Shown piece after piece: positions 37,601 through 49,300 of a stretch of DNA of 64,000 nucleotides. The notes under the pieces were generated by a model. The model saw only the letters and a list, made by a program, of their open reading frames with translations. It was not told the DNA's origin and did no database searches. Numbering within the stretch: position 1 is the stretch's first letter; each line of letters starts with the position of its first letter. The DNA comes from Onthophagus taurus (Eukaryota; Arthropoda; Insecta; Coleoptera; Scarabaeidae), in contig NW_027248941.1 of the NCBI RefSeq assembly GCF_036711975.1, positions 558,001 through 622,000 on the forward strand, read 5' to 3'. The translations under genes and the position numbers were made by a program.

Positions 37601-40600
37601 GGGTTGGGTTGAAACGATAAAATTAAATACCAATTAGTTTTAGCCTCTCAAGATACTCTTCGCGTCTTATTTTCAATTGGAAATGTCGCGTGTTGCCGTG
37701 ATGACTCACCCGAACTTCCTGGCTGTTATAAAACTTGCAAACGAACGTTGACGATTTGAAAAGAATTTTAAATATAAATAAATAAAAACAAGTTTTCGCC
37801 AAAATTTCTTCATACTCGTGTTTTGAAACGATGATCTAATAGAGCAAATATATCGCGATAAAATTTAATATTCAAGATAACAAGTTAAAACAAAAATTAA
37901 ATTTTTTTGGTCTTCATAAACAAGCTCTCGCTTAGCTAATTAAGCAAATCGTTCTGTTTAGAATTGAGGGGCACGTTTCAATTGCGCGAAAGTGATTAAT
38001 ATTAAAATGCTTGCCTCTCATTAAAATCGCGTCATCGCCGTTTCATAACTCGTTCGAACAAAAAAAAATCAAAGAAAATTTCTTCTAGTTTAATTTAAAT
38101 CGTGGAAAAATCGTTGAAAACGTAACGGTATCTAAGAGTAAGCGTCGTTTCAGAAAAATAACCAATTAAAATGCAAGCACACGTCCCGAAAGTGCGACGT
38201 GATCCGTTCGGTAATTGCGTATTTAGCGTTTTGCTGAATGGAAAACTTTACACAATCGAAAATGAAGCCTTCCGGATGGATAAAACGGCTTTAAATCGAG
38301 TTATTGGGGATAATAAGTCGAAAATTGAGTTATACGAAAATATTTTTTTTAAATATCTTGATTTAACCAACAAAAATGAAAAGAGCGGGAAAAAATAGAT
38401 TGATTTGATGTGCCACAACCTTATTTAAACTCTATGATTGGTTTGGTACCAATTTTTGAAAAGGTACCAACTCAAATAAAAAAAAAAAACTTTAAGTATG
38501 AAAAAATAATGAATTATACTTCAAATTAAACCCCATTTTAGCAATCTCGTCGATTTTAAACCAATTTTTTGGTTTGGTACCATCACCTTTTGGTACCAAA
38601 AAATAATTTTTTTTCTAAATCTTTATTAAAAACGAAAAATATTACCAAAAACATCTTAAATTATTGTGTTTTAACCCTAATTTAACTTAATTTTCGATTT
38701 GGTACCAATTTTTGATAAGGTACCAATTCAAAAATTTGTTTTTTTTTTAAATAAATCATTAAGTATCAAAGAATAATAAATTGCACCTCAAATTTATTTA
38801 TTACAACCTTGTTTTAATAATTTTATGCATTTCGGATTAATTTTTGGTATGGTACCATCACTTTTTGTTACTTTTTTTTTAATAAAAATTCATCAGAAAT
38901 TCAAAGATTATTCAAATATTCATTGATTTGATGAATCATAACGTTATTTCAAGTTTATCGATGATTTGGTACCACTTATTGATATGGTACCTACATATTT
39001 TGGTACCAAAAAATAACTTCTTTTCCAAATCTTGACTAAAAACGAAAAATATTACCAAAAACACCTTGAATTAATGTGTTTTAACCCTAATTTAACTTAA
39101 TTACCGATTTGGTACCAATTTTTGATAAGGTACCAACTCAAAGAAATGTATCTTTTTCAAAATAAATCATTAAGTATCAAAAAATAATGAATTATACGTC
39201 AAATTCATTTATCATAACCTCATTTTAACAATTTTCTCGGTTTTGCAGCAATTTTTAAAATCACTTTTTGGTACCAAAATTAATTTTTTTAATAATTTTT
39301 TCCAAATCGTCATTAAAAACGAAAAGTATTCCCAAAAACACCTTGAAATGATATATCACAACCCTAATTTAAATTCATAATCGATTTGGTACCCATTTTT
39401 GATTTGGTACCAACCCATATAGTAATAATAAAATCAATTTTTGCAAAAAATTTAATCAAGGCATTGCTTCCATCTCAATTTCTTGTATAATAACGTAAAT
39501 TTTAACGTATCGCCGTTTTTTTGGTACGGTACCAATTTTTTTGGTACCAAAAAGTATCATTAAAAAATATTAATCGGAAATTAAAGGTACTCCCGAAATA
39601 TACTTCGTTTTAATACATCAAGGTCTTCATCCAGCTTAGAAATGTCAATTTTTTTGAATGGTTCCTAAACGGTACCAAAAATGACGTCTAAATGGGTACC
39701 AAATTAAATTTAATGGTAGATACGTCGTGTTTGGGCTCATTTTAAAGCATTTTTCGTGTAGAATTTGAAAATGCCAATAAAATTGTTAAAAAAAAAATTT
39801 AGTATGGTACCAAACGAAATTTAAAGATAGATATGTCATTTTAAAGCATTTTTTTAATAAAAATTCATCAGAAATTGAAAGATTATTCAAATATTCATTG
39901 ATTTGATGAATCATAACGTTATTTCAAGTTTATCGATGATTTGGTACCACTTATTGATATGGTACCTACCTATTTTGGTACCAAAAAATACCCTTTTTTC
40001 CAAATCTTTACTAAAAACAAAAAATGTTACCAAAAACACCTTAAATTGATATGTCACAACCATAATTTAAGTTCATAATCGATTTGGTACCTATTTTTGA
40101 TATGGTACCAACCCATATAGTAAATATAAAATAAATTTTATCAAAAATATTTTATCAAGCAATGTGTTATACCTCAATTTGTGATATAATAACTTCATTT
40201 CAACAATTTCGTCGATTTGGCACCAATTGTTGTTACGGTACCATCACTTATTGGTACCATAAACTAATTTTTTTGATAAATATTTGTCAAAAATAGAAAG
40301 ATTGGTGAAAAATTCATCGATTTGATCAATTATAACCCTAACTGACCATTATTATTGATTTGGTACCACTTATTGATATGGTACCAACCTCTTTTAGTAC
40401 CTTAAAACAAATTTTTTTTCTAAATTTTTATTAAATATGAAAAATGTTACCAAAAACACCTTGAAATGATGTGACACAACCTTAAATAAATTTCATTCTC
40501 GATTTGGAACCTATTTTTGATATGGTACCAACCTCATTTAGTACCATCAAATAAAATTTTTTTCAAAATTTTTATTAAAATTAAAAAATGTTACCAAAAA

Positions 40601-42853
40601 CACCATGAAATGATGTATCATAACTTCAATTTAACAATCTGATCGATTTCGTACCAATTTTTGATATGGTACCATCACATTTTGGTACCATAAAATAATT
40701 TTTTTAACAAAAATTCATCGGAAATCGACATAATAACCAAAAATCCCCCTATATTATGGATCATAACCTTATTTACACTTTATCATTGACTTGGTACCAT
40801 TTATTGATATGGTACCAACCTCTTTTAGCAAAACAAAATAATTTTTTTTCTAAATTTTCATTAAAAACGAAAAAGTTACCAAAAAAACACCATGACTTGA
40901 TGTGTCATAACCCTAATTTTAGTTCATCATCAATTTGGTTCCCATTTTTGATATGGTACCAACCCATTTTGTAACTAAAATTTTCATAAAATATCAAATA
41001 GTAATGAATTATATCTCAAATTAATACAACGCAACCTCAATTTAACGAATTAATCGATTTCGAATTAATTTTTGGTATGGTACCATCACATTTTGGTACC
41101 ACAAAAATTTTTTTTAATAAATATTCATCAAAAACAAAAAGAGTGATACAAAATTCCCCGATCTAATTAATTATATTTTTATTTCAACTCAATTTTTAAT
41201 TTGGTACCATTTATTGATGTGGTACCAACCTCTTTTAGCATAATAAAATAATTTTTTTTTGTAAATATTCATTAAAAACAAAAAAAGGGGCCAAAACACA
41301 CCAAGTTAATGCGTCACAACCCCAATTAAAATTTTAATTCCATTTTTTGGTGTGGTACCAATTCATTTTGGTACCAAAAAGAACCTTTAAAAAAAGATTA
41401 ATCGAAAATGAGAGAGAACACCCAGAAAATAATTTGATTTAATACATTTAATATTTAGAAATGTGAGATTTTTAGGTTGGTTCCAAAGTGGTACCAAAAA
41501 TAACGTACCAAATTAAAATTAAAGGCAAATACGTCGTGTTTGGTCTCATTTTAAAGCATTTTTCGCATCGAATTCGAAAATGACAAAGTTGTTATAAAAA
41601 AAATTTTTTTTTTCAAAAATTTGGTATGGTACCAAATCAAATAAAATTAAAATTGATGCAAATTTTGTTAAAAATTGATAGAGGGGTTAAAATTGGTGCG
41701 ATTTGATGTGCCACAATCATATTTTAAATTAAAAAAATCGATTTGGTATGGTACCAAATTAAATTTAAAGATAAATGTGTCATGTTTGGGCTCATTTTAA
41801 AGCATTTTTCGAATCAAATTCGAAAATAATAAAATTGTCAATAAAAAAAATTTTTTTTCGACAATTTGGTATGGTACCAAATCAAATAAAATTTAAAATT
41901 GAAGCAAATTTTGTTAAAAATTGATAGAGGGGTTAAAACTGATGCGATTTGATGTGCCACAATCGCATTTTAAAATTAAAATTAAAAAAATCGATTTGGT
42001 ACCGTACCAAAACGGTACCAAATTAAATTTAAAAATAAATGTGGCATGTTTGGGCTCATTTTAAAGGATTTTTCGCGTGGGATTCAAAAATAATAATCAA
42101 ATTGCAAAATTTTCGACGAAATTAAATTAATTTTCGTTAAAATAAAGGAAAATTTTTATTTTTTCTCGAACGGCCTACGAATGCATCTCAAAATGGTAAC
42201 AGAAGCCGTCTCTGAGTCACTCGGCGCGATTTGACTTTTTCAATTCCTTTTTCAATTCTCAATAACAACAACAAAAAAAAAAATAACCTTAACTTAATAG
42301 TTATTAAGTTGATAAAACGGTCGTAAATCTGGTCATCGTTATCTCGTTACGCTAGTTTTTTGATATTAAAAGTGAAGGTTAAGTGCGAATATTTCAAATC
42401 ATTTTTTAATAATAAGATCATTTAAATCGATAGCGAATTTTTTTTAATGATATTGCATTTATCAAATGTCTATTTGATAATTTCGTTATCGCTTTTCATT
42501 ATTAAATCGATACATTTAAATTGCGATAAATTAATTTTTTTAGAACAACCGCAATTTTTTTTAGCAATGAGTAATGTTAAGAATTCGTGTTTCGTTGGAA
42601 TCGAGTCTTAATCACGATTTAAGCTGGGTTTAAATACTTAAAAAAATATTAATTTTGTTATTTATTTATTTACCTCGCATAAAGCCACCCCTGTTTCGAG
42701 TCTATCCAAGAAATTTTCCGGATTGATCCTCAAATGGGGGTACAACGTTAATAACCATTCGGCTAAATCTTCTTTCATCGCGTACAAATACTCCTCGCTC
42801 GATTTGAACGGGCGAAAAGGCCTCGCCTCCAATAATGGAGCCCCCAACGACAT
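22643..42853 (-). CDS. pigs: GAS2-like cytoskeletal linker (Pigs/pickled eggs type), 727 aa, six exons over 20 kb
   Basis: GAS2-family proteins link actin (CH domain) to microtubules (GAR domain) in the cytoplasm. Exons on the minus strand: 42853-42674, 33138-32972, 32907-32553, 29042-28935, 28820-28061 and 23256-22643. Phases agree at every junction. Exon 1 (residues 1-60) starts the CH domain ([20 protein letters not shown]). Exons 2-3 complete it ([44 protein letters not shown]). Exon 4 and the start of exon 5 form the GAR domain at about 235-298 ([33 protein letters not shown], then [29 protein letters not shown]). The remaining 430 residues are Ser/Pro/Arg-rich and probably disordered. 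TKIPP and, seven residues before the end, SRIPAP fit the S/TxIP motif that binds the plus-end protein EB1. Several introns are filled with tandem repeats (see separate entries). The fly pigs gene has the same CH-GAR order. Assignment is firm for the family and likely for the orthologue. Confidence 0.88.
23300..27960. repeat. About 276-bp satellite array in the last pigs intron, about 17 copies
   Basis: The word GAGTCCAAACTCGA (or a near match) starts at 23451, 23725, 23999, 24273, 24549, 24825, 25101, 25377, 25652, 25928, 26117, 26392, 26668, 26943, 27218, 27495 and 27772. Spacing is 274-277 bp, except one 189-bp unit with an internal deletion. Each unit has TTCGATATAGTTTAAGAGAT, then AAATCCAAGATGGCCGAAAA and GTGTGATACATCAAATT. 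Copies fall into subtypes (274-bp left, 276-bp middle), so the array grew by local amplification. A diverged leading fragment lies at 23300-23410. The 69-75 codon ORFs repeated in it are shadows. Confidence 0.93.
29090..31640. repeat. Diverged continuation of the 276-bp family in the pigs intron
   Basis: About nine less regular copies, with ACGAGTCCAAACTCGA near 29486, 29764 and 30917 and variants with ACCAAAC or ACACGACC elsewhere. The same AAATCCAAGATGGCCGAAAA and GATACATCAAATTA words occur. Monomers vary in length, and many carry an extra AATCGATTATTTTTAATAAA insert. They are older and more diverged than the 23-28 kb array, from which the two GAR-domain exons separate them. GTTCCGAAACTCAACTAATT-like edges (29315, 31668) bracket the block. 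Confidence 0.82.
31741..32480. other. Unique segment of a pigs intron
   Basis: Non-satellite sequence with higher GC than its surroundings, a GT-rich microsatellite (GTGTGTTTGTGTGCGTG near 32138) and a CATATATA stretch near 32245. No exon fits pigs here. It is a candidate for intronic regulatory sequence, but no specific site can be claimed. Confidence 0.3.
33180..36900. repeat. GGTACC-rich repeat block, left arm, in pigs intron 1
   Basis: Dense GGTACC palindromes occur, often as TTGGTACCGTACCAA or TTTTGGTACCAAAA. Interspersed words include ATGAGACCAAACACGACGTA (33309, 34300 region) and GGGTTGTGACACATCA. From about 35450 the block becomes a clean tandem array. The word GGTACGGTACCAAATCGA starts at 35471, 35737, 36003, 36269, 36536 and 36803, a period of 266-267 bp. 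Each unit also holds GCATCGAATCGCACTAATTT and AAAATCGGGCTCATTTTATC. The 33.2-35.1 kb part is inverted relative to the right-hand block (see findings). Confidence 0.9.
36982..37011 (-). CDS. Possible alternative first coding exon of pigs (10 codons)
   Basis: On the minus strand, an ATG at 37011 opens [10 protein letters not shown] and ends exactly at a donor (AAG|GTAAAA, 36981) in phase 0. That matches the phase-0 start of pigs exon 2 (HANAVKVQ). The sequence just upstream (37020-37190) is GC-rich with TATGGCGCC and CTCGAG words, like a promoter. An isoform made this way would lack the first 60 residues and so half of the CH domain. It rests on splice-site and phase agreement only. Confidence 0.25.
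38171..38398 (+). CDS. Small hypothetical protein, 75 aa, nested antisense in pigs intron 1
   Basis: An ATG in good context (AATTAAAATG) opens a 75-codon frame ending in TAG. The reading begins [20 protein letters not shown] and continues [14 protein letters not shown]. The composition is balanced and protein-like, unlike the shadow ORFs nearby. The frame stops just as the GGTACC repeat begins, so the repeat may have truncated a longer gene. No signal peptide or membrane segment is seen. I do not recognise a family. It could be a small gene, a first exon, or a remnant. Confidence 0.35.
   Translation: MQAHVPKVRRDPFGNCVFSVLLNGKLYTIENEAFRMDKTALNRVIGDNKSKIELYENIFFKYLDLTNKNEKSGKK
38400..42110. 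repeat. GGTACC-rich repeat block, right arm, in pigs intron 1
   Basis: Same family as 33.2-36.9 kb, but the words now appear as reverse complements: TCGTGTTTGGGCTCATTTTAAAG (39725 and 42050 regions), TTGATGTGCCACAACC (38405), and CGTATCGCCG next to TTTGGTACGGTACCAA (39510). GGTACC occurs about once every 50-70 bp by eye. From about 41550 the units come closer together and each ends in ATTTGATGTGCCACAATC (41700, 41950). The ORF at 40756 is a repeat shadow. Confidence 0.88.
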
Positions 42854-43120
42854 TTTTACCCTTAACTTTACTCACACCCTTAACTTTAATTCAAATTATT
42901 TTATTGCAAAAATTAAATTCCATTAATTTTTTTTAATCAATTAAACTTTAAACAATCACCAAAAAACAACATTAACAAAAAAAAAACGATACAATTATTT
43001 TTTTTGCGCCCGAAATGAACCGACGCGAACCGACGTTCGATTCAAACTGAGTTTAGCGCATTGCGCGTCGCGTAGATATAGCTATACTGTATATATCGAC
43101 TATTTGGAGAAGGAAATTCA
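42854..43120 (-). promoter_or_regulatory. 5' leader and promoter region of pigs
   Basis: Upstream of the pigs start codon (minus strand) the sequence changes from a T-rich leader to a GC-rich segment at about 43005-43070 with CGACGCGCAATGCGC. Behind it is a TATATA-containing stretch (43085-43100). The leader between 42854 and about 43000 is AT-rich. The start site is not determinable by eye. Confidence 0.35.
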
Positions 43121-43500
43121 AGTAGTGGGGGTAACAAATTAACTTAAAAACAAAAATCTTTATGATTACAACTGTTTTAAGTGGGGGTAGACCGCTTCAC
43201 CCAAGTTCAAAAAGCGCAAAGTAGGCGCGAACTTTCGGGACGGCCTGTACCCCTCAAAAAATTATTAAAAAATCATTTAGGCATAACCTAAATTTTTTAA
43301 ATTAAGCCAAGCGTCACCAAGGCTCGTATATTTTCCTTACTCATGAGTTTAAGGCACAAATAATTTTGAGTCGCCCCATCATTAATGTAGTAACAAAAAA
43401 ACATCGTTGCAATGAGAAAGCGGAAAGCGACATCTATCAATTAATAGCTCAATTTGGTTCCGCGAAAATTAAAGGTTGATTTTTTTTAATTAAATTATTA
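43121..43500. other. Intergenic sequence upstream of pigs
   Basis: No gene, repeat array or clear site is seen. It contains one short GC-richer run (43190-43260). Confidence 0.3.
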
Positions 43501-45980
43501 ATTAAATAGAATTAAAATAATCTTACCTTGTTTGGAATTTAATTTGTTCTACGATGAATCGATTTTAGTTGGAACAAATCATTAGGAGAATTCACTCGAA
43601 GAATTAACTTGAACAATTTCGTCCTCATATCTAGAACAAAATAATCGGTATAAACGATTTAACAATAAATGAAGTAACTATTTATTAAAAGAAATTAGAT
43701 GTGTTAAATATTACCAAATTACTTTGCTAACTTCATCTTTTACGATTTATTCCAAAAAATTATATTTTTAGGTTATTATAAATGTTGTAATAATAAACGT
43801 CGTTGTGATAAATAACGCCTTTCGATACCTTTTTTAATAATTAAAAACCGTAAATTAACAATTCCGATTAATTTCAATAACATAACCTAACTTTTAATAT
43901 TCTTCTCTAATAACAATGACGCGCCAACAGATGGCGCTTATAGTATGAATCGTTGAATTATTAAAATAAATAATAAAATTTATTTTCACTTAACTTTTAT
44001 GATATTTCCAATTTTATTATCAAAATCACTCCAACACTATAATTTTAATAACCTTTTCTTTTGCAAGAAACGACAAAAAAAGAAATTTCGTAATTTAACC
44101 TCACTTTTTTCCTCCTAACGTTCTTCTACGAAATCCTTTTTAACTTTTACTACTCCGTTAAATTTCTCTTACCAGATTAAAATTGGGTTGTCCCCAAGGC
44201 TATTATTTCTTTAATATTAGTTGATTTTGTTAACTTTTAAGCAAAAATTTTATGTTATATTCTCAACTGTCATTTACAATCAAACTTATGTCAATATTCC
44301 TAATTTACAAAACTCCTAATATCGAAATGTAATAAAATTTTATAATAAAACGATTACAAAAGTAATCTTTTTGCTTGGAAATGTTTTATATGCATGATCA
44401 AACTGGGAGGAAGAGAATAATGGAAGAAAAAACACTTCCGACAACTTAATAAACTCACCATAATAACTAAATCCTTTCAGCTTTTCATTACAGCTGAAAC
44501 ATCTACATTACAATAATTATAAATATCGGAAATATGACCTTTAATTCTTTAAAATCGTAGAGCAAAAAACATCTCCGTTGACACTTCTGACAACTTGGTT
44601 GTCCATTTTCTCATTATCTTCATGATTTTTAAAATTCTTTGCTTACATAGGTTTTAAAATCACCCACCAAGGAGATATTAACTTCATCTTACAAGATTTA
44701 TTCCAAAAAATCATATTTTTAGGTTATCTTTTCTTGCATCAACCTCGATTTTTCTATTCGTCTCATACCTTGATTATAAATGTTGTAATAATAAACGTCG
44801 TTGTAATAAATAACGCCTTTTGGTACGTTTTTTAATAATTAAAAACCGTAAATAAACTTAATTTCGATTAATTTTAATAACATAACCTAACTTTTAATTT
44901 TTCTTTTTAACAACTATGACACGCCGATAGATGGCGCGTTAAATCGTCGATTTTTTTTTTAATTTTTATTAAATAAAACATAATTAAAATGTAATTGTAC
45001 CTTATTCCGCGTCTAATTAGTTCTACAATGAAACGATTAATGAAACTCGAAGAATTAACACGGAGAATGAACTCCAACAATTTCCTTTAATTTTTTTCTT
45101 CTAGTAACTATAACACGCCGATAGATGGCGCGTTAAATCTTTAATTTTTAAAATAATTAATAAAATTTATTTTTATTAAACTTTTATGGTATTTTTTAGT
45201 TCTATTATTTATACCATTGAAAAACATTAATTTTAATAATTTTTTCCTTTTCAAGCAACAAAGAAAACTAATTTTTTATAATTTAACCCCACTTTTCTCT
45301 CTTAATCCTTATTTATCACTTTTTCGCAAATTTCTCTTACCGGAATATAATTGAGTCGCTCCTGAGGCTATTATTTCTTAAATATTATTAATAACTCTAC
45401 CATCGTAGAGTTATTTAACACTTCCGTCAACTTGGTTGTTATTTCTTTTTGCATAATCCATCATTTTTAAAGTTTATTACTTATAGAGGTTTTAAAATCA
45501 CCCACCGAAGAGATATTAACTTCATCTTCCAAGATTTATTCCAAAAAATCATATTTCTAGGTTATCTTTTCTCGCATCAACCTCGATTTTTCTCTTCGTT
45601 TCATACCTTGGTTATAAACGTTGTAATAATAAACGTCGTTGTGATAAATAACACCGTTTGGTAGCTTTTTAATTATTAAAAAGCGTAAATAAACTTAATT
45701 TCGATTAAATTTTATGACATAACCTATCTGTCAATTTTTCATTTTAATAACTATGACAAGCCGATAGATGGCGCGTTAAATCGTCGATTTTTTTTTTAAA
45801 CTTTAATTAAGTAAAAGATAATTTTACCTTATTCCGCGTCTAATTCGTTCTATAATGAAACGATTAATGAAACTCGAAGAATTAACTCGGAGAACGAACT
45901 CCAACAATTTCCTTTAATTTTTTTCTTCTAGTAGCTATAACACGCCGATAGATGGCGCGTTAAATCTTTAATTGTTTAAA
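43501..45980. repeat. Triplicated intergenic repeat, units of about 830-1000 bp
   Basis: Three copies in direct order carry CTTCATCTTxxAAGATTTATTCC (43731, 44685, 45519), ATAATAAACGTCGTTGTGAT (43789, 44787, 45626), an ATAACATAACCTAAC-type word and AGATGGCGC (43929, about 44929, about 45765). Copies 2 and 3 also share ACACGCCGATAGATGGCGCG (45113, 45941) and TTCCGCGTCTAATTxGTTCT (45005, 45835). The last two copies are offset by about 830 bp. The ORF at 45449 is a shadow. Confidence 0.78.
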
Positions 45981-46392
45981 ATAATTAATAAAACTTATTA
46001 CTTTTATCTCCTATTTGTTTAATTTAATCTTCGAATCTTCATTTTTGGTTGTATTTTCGATGTTAATCATATTCCGTAATAAAATAAGTTTAAATCTTAA
46101 AATAATCTAACCTCACTTTCCTCCATTTCTTCACAAAATCCTTCACTATAGCGAAAAATTCTTCTTATTAGATTAAATTGGATCATCTTGACACAATAAT
46201 TTCTTAAATATTAATTGATTTAATTAATTTTTAAGAATCAAAAATATTTTAGTCTCTGTCACTGTCACTACATTAAAATCTGTCAATTTTCCTAATATAC
46301 AAAATCCCTAAAATCGAATTCAAAAATGTAAAGTTGATTTCTAATTTATACAAACATTTATTTATTACACCAATTATATTTAACAATAAATT
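45981..46392. other. 3' flank of the P5B ATPase gene
   Basis: AT-rich, with AATAAATAAATG on the minus strand (46355-46370) as a probable poly(A) signal just after the ATPase stop. No other gene is seen. Confidence 0.4.
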
Positions 46393-49300
46393 TCACCTCT
46401 TCTCCAAATCGTTTAGTTCCAAATGATTCTTCATACCTTTATTAACCGGTTCTAAAACCTCAGGGGGGCTTCGACTCAACGCGTTAAAACTGGACCTCTC
46501 CTTCAACAAATCTAAGCCGTTCAACGAAATCGATCGATTATCCGCTTCCCCGTTCTCCAAAATAACATTTTCCTTCATTTTAAGCACTTTAAACGGCGTA
46601 TTTTGGTGGCTCTTCGACCTCGTATTTCTACTTTGCTGATTATAATCCAAATTCAAACTAAAATCTAATTGATCCAAATCGCTGGTCGTCATAAAATGAT
46701 CGGTTGTGCTCGAAAACAAGCTGGGGGTGTCGTATTCGCTCGTGTTGTCATCTGAAGGTGAAATAGGAGATGAGATTTGTTGGGTTAATAAGCTTTTTAG
46801 GATAGAATCGACTGGTTTTTCGGTTTCGATGACGATTTCTGTCGTGTATTGAGGAGTTGGGGTTAGGGGTGAGGCGGCCGAGCGGAAATTGGAGCTTAAA
46901 ATGGGCCATTTCGTGTCTTTATCTAAATCGCGCTCGATTGCTAAATATTTCCGCTTCGATTTATTGATATCGTGGAATTTGTAGCGCAATCGCTTAAAAA
47001 CTAATTTATCGACGATAAAAATTTCGACTAAAAGTGCTAAAACGAAGTTGATTAAGCCGTAAATTACTAAAAAGACGCGGAAATTAACATCGGAGGGGAT
47101 GATTAACTCGAAACTATCTTTTAAGAAGTCTAAATTACAAAAAGCTAAATAAATAGAGAAAATAGTGACTAAAATCGTTGAGATGATCATCCCATAATTG
47201 GTGAAAATACTTTTCCGGTACGGTTTACCCTTGCTAAAAACAACGGCTAAAATGATATATTGGAAGCTTGATATTGTAAAAATTGCGTAATTTTCGTAAC
47301 AACCGACGTCGTCTTTATGCGCGTCTTCGCTGGGTTGAAACGGGGTGAACCACGGTTGGCTTAATAAATGTAAATAACTCAAAACTTGGAACGATACCAA
47401 TAAAATTAATTGCAACAACAACGACAACACCGGAGTGAAACTAATTAAGCTATTTAGGGGGGTTTCGGAGACTAAGGGGCCATCGTACGCTTCGGTCCTC
47501 CCAAAGAAAAACGCAACCACCGAAATAATAAATAAATCAATGTACAAAAATTCGATGTCGGTTAAATTTGAATCGATACTATACAAAATCATCACCGAAA
47601 CGAATTGGCACAAACTATAAGACGCCATATATTTGAATATTCCAAAGCTGGTTACTAAAGCGGCGCGTCCTTCTCTGATCACGTTTAAAACGCAGGTTAT
47701 GTCGGGGATTTTTGATGTAAAAGGGGATGCTACGGATGATTCGGCGTCGGAGAGGGATATCCCGGTGTGGGCCGCTTTTAAAGCGCCGCAATCGTTGGCT
47801 CCATCACCACACATTCCTAAAATACAAAGAAATTTATTTAAATCGAATCAAATTTGTGAAGCAACAATTTTGAATAAAGTTTAAACGTCAATGTGACATA
47901 AATTCAAAGTTACCAACTGTAACCAACTTCACAACAATTTGTCAAAAATAAATGACAATTTTATGAAACGACATATTTTTTTAATGAAAATTAATTAATT
48001 TATGCTTAAATCATACGAAGAAAGGGATTTGTTTACGTTTTATTAATGCCAAACCTTTAGAAAGTCCAAATTAAATAATTAAATTGAATTAATACTAGAC
48101 CTAGAAACGCCATCTAGTAGTAAGAGACTGCAACGATGACTCATTACTCATAATTACAAGAATTTATATTAGATATGTCCGGTTCTTCTATTGACCATTT
48201 TGTACTTTCAAACATCAAAAGAAAAATGTTTTAATTAATTAACTAATTGAAAAATTACAAAAGCGGTTTCATAGTGTGGGAAATCGAAAATGCTTCAAAA
48301 TGAGTCCAAACTCGATGTGTTTATCTTAAAAAATGGCGGAGATATTAAGATAATTAAAAAAAATCAAAATGGCGGCCATTTTGTTGATTATAACCTAACT
48401 TTTTTCTTGTTTTTATCGTAAATATGTCGTGTTTGGTATCAAATTAAATGGTTTTTAGTGTAGATTATGGATTAATCGATGAAATAATTTTAAAATTTTG
48501 ATATAATTTTTTTAAATCATATTGCATTTGTTTTTAATAAAATAATCGTAAAGATAATTAAAAATGCTTTAAAATGAATCCAAACTCGACGTATTTATCT
48601 TAAAAAATGAGGGAGATACGAAAATTTAAAAAAAAAAACAAGATGGCGGCCATTTCGTTGTTCATAACCTAATTTTTCTAATTTTGATCGTAAGTATGTC
48701 GTGTTTGGTATCAAATTAAAGCATTTTTAATGTAGGTTACGAATTAACCATTAAAAAAATTATAAAATTTCGTGTTGCATATTTTAATGATACTAAATGC
48801 ATTTCTAATAAAATCGTCGTAAGAATAATTAAAAATCGTTTAAAATGAGTCTAAACTCGACGTATTTATCTTAAATAATGAGGGAGATATGAAGAAAATT
48901 AAAAAAAAAACAAAATGGCGGCCATTTGGTTGATTATAACCTAACTTTTTTAATTTTTATCGTAAATATGTCGTGTTTGGTATCAAATTAAAGCATTTTT
49001 AATGCAGATTACGAATTAAACAATAAAAAAAATTTTAAATTTCGTGTTGCAAATTTTTTAATTATATTAAATGCATTTCTAATAAAATCGTCGTAAGAAT
49101 AATTAAAAATCGTTTAAAATGAGTCTAAACTCGACGTATTTATCTTAAATAATGAGGGAGATATCAAGAAAAATAAAAAAAACAAAATGGCGGCCATTTG
49201 GTTGTTCATAACCTAACTTTTTTAATTTTGATCGTAAATATGTCGTGTTTGGTATCAAATTAAAGCATTTTTAATGCAGATTACGAATTAAACAATAAGA

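Larger units (their letters stand above)
36901..38399. other. Unique loop between the two GGTACC blocks
   Basis: This is non-repetitive sequence inside pigs intron 1. It has a GC-richer stretch at 37000-37200 (a possible alternative first exon and promoter, see below), ordinary AT-rich DNA at 37200-38150, and a small + strand ORF at 38171. It is the only part of intron 1 between 33.2 and 42.1 kb free of GGTACC repeats. Confidence 0.5.

Noticed and set aside
33180-42110. CRISPR-like array (regular palindromic units)
   Set aside because: Units are hundreds of bp with diverged, non-unique spacers, in an intron of an animal gene. This is satellite structure, not CRISPR.
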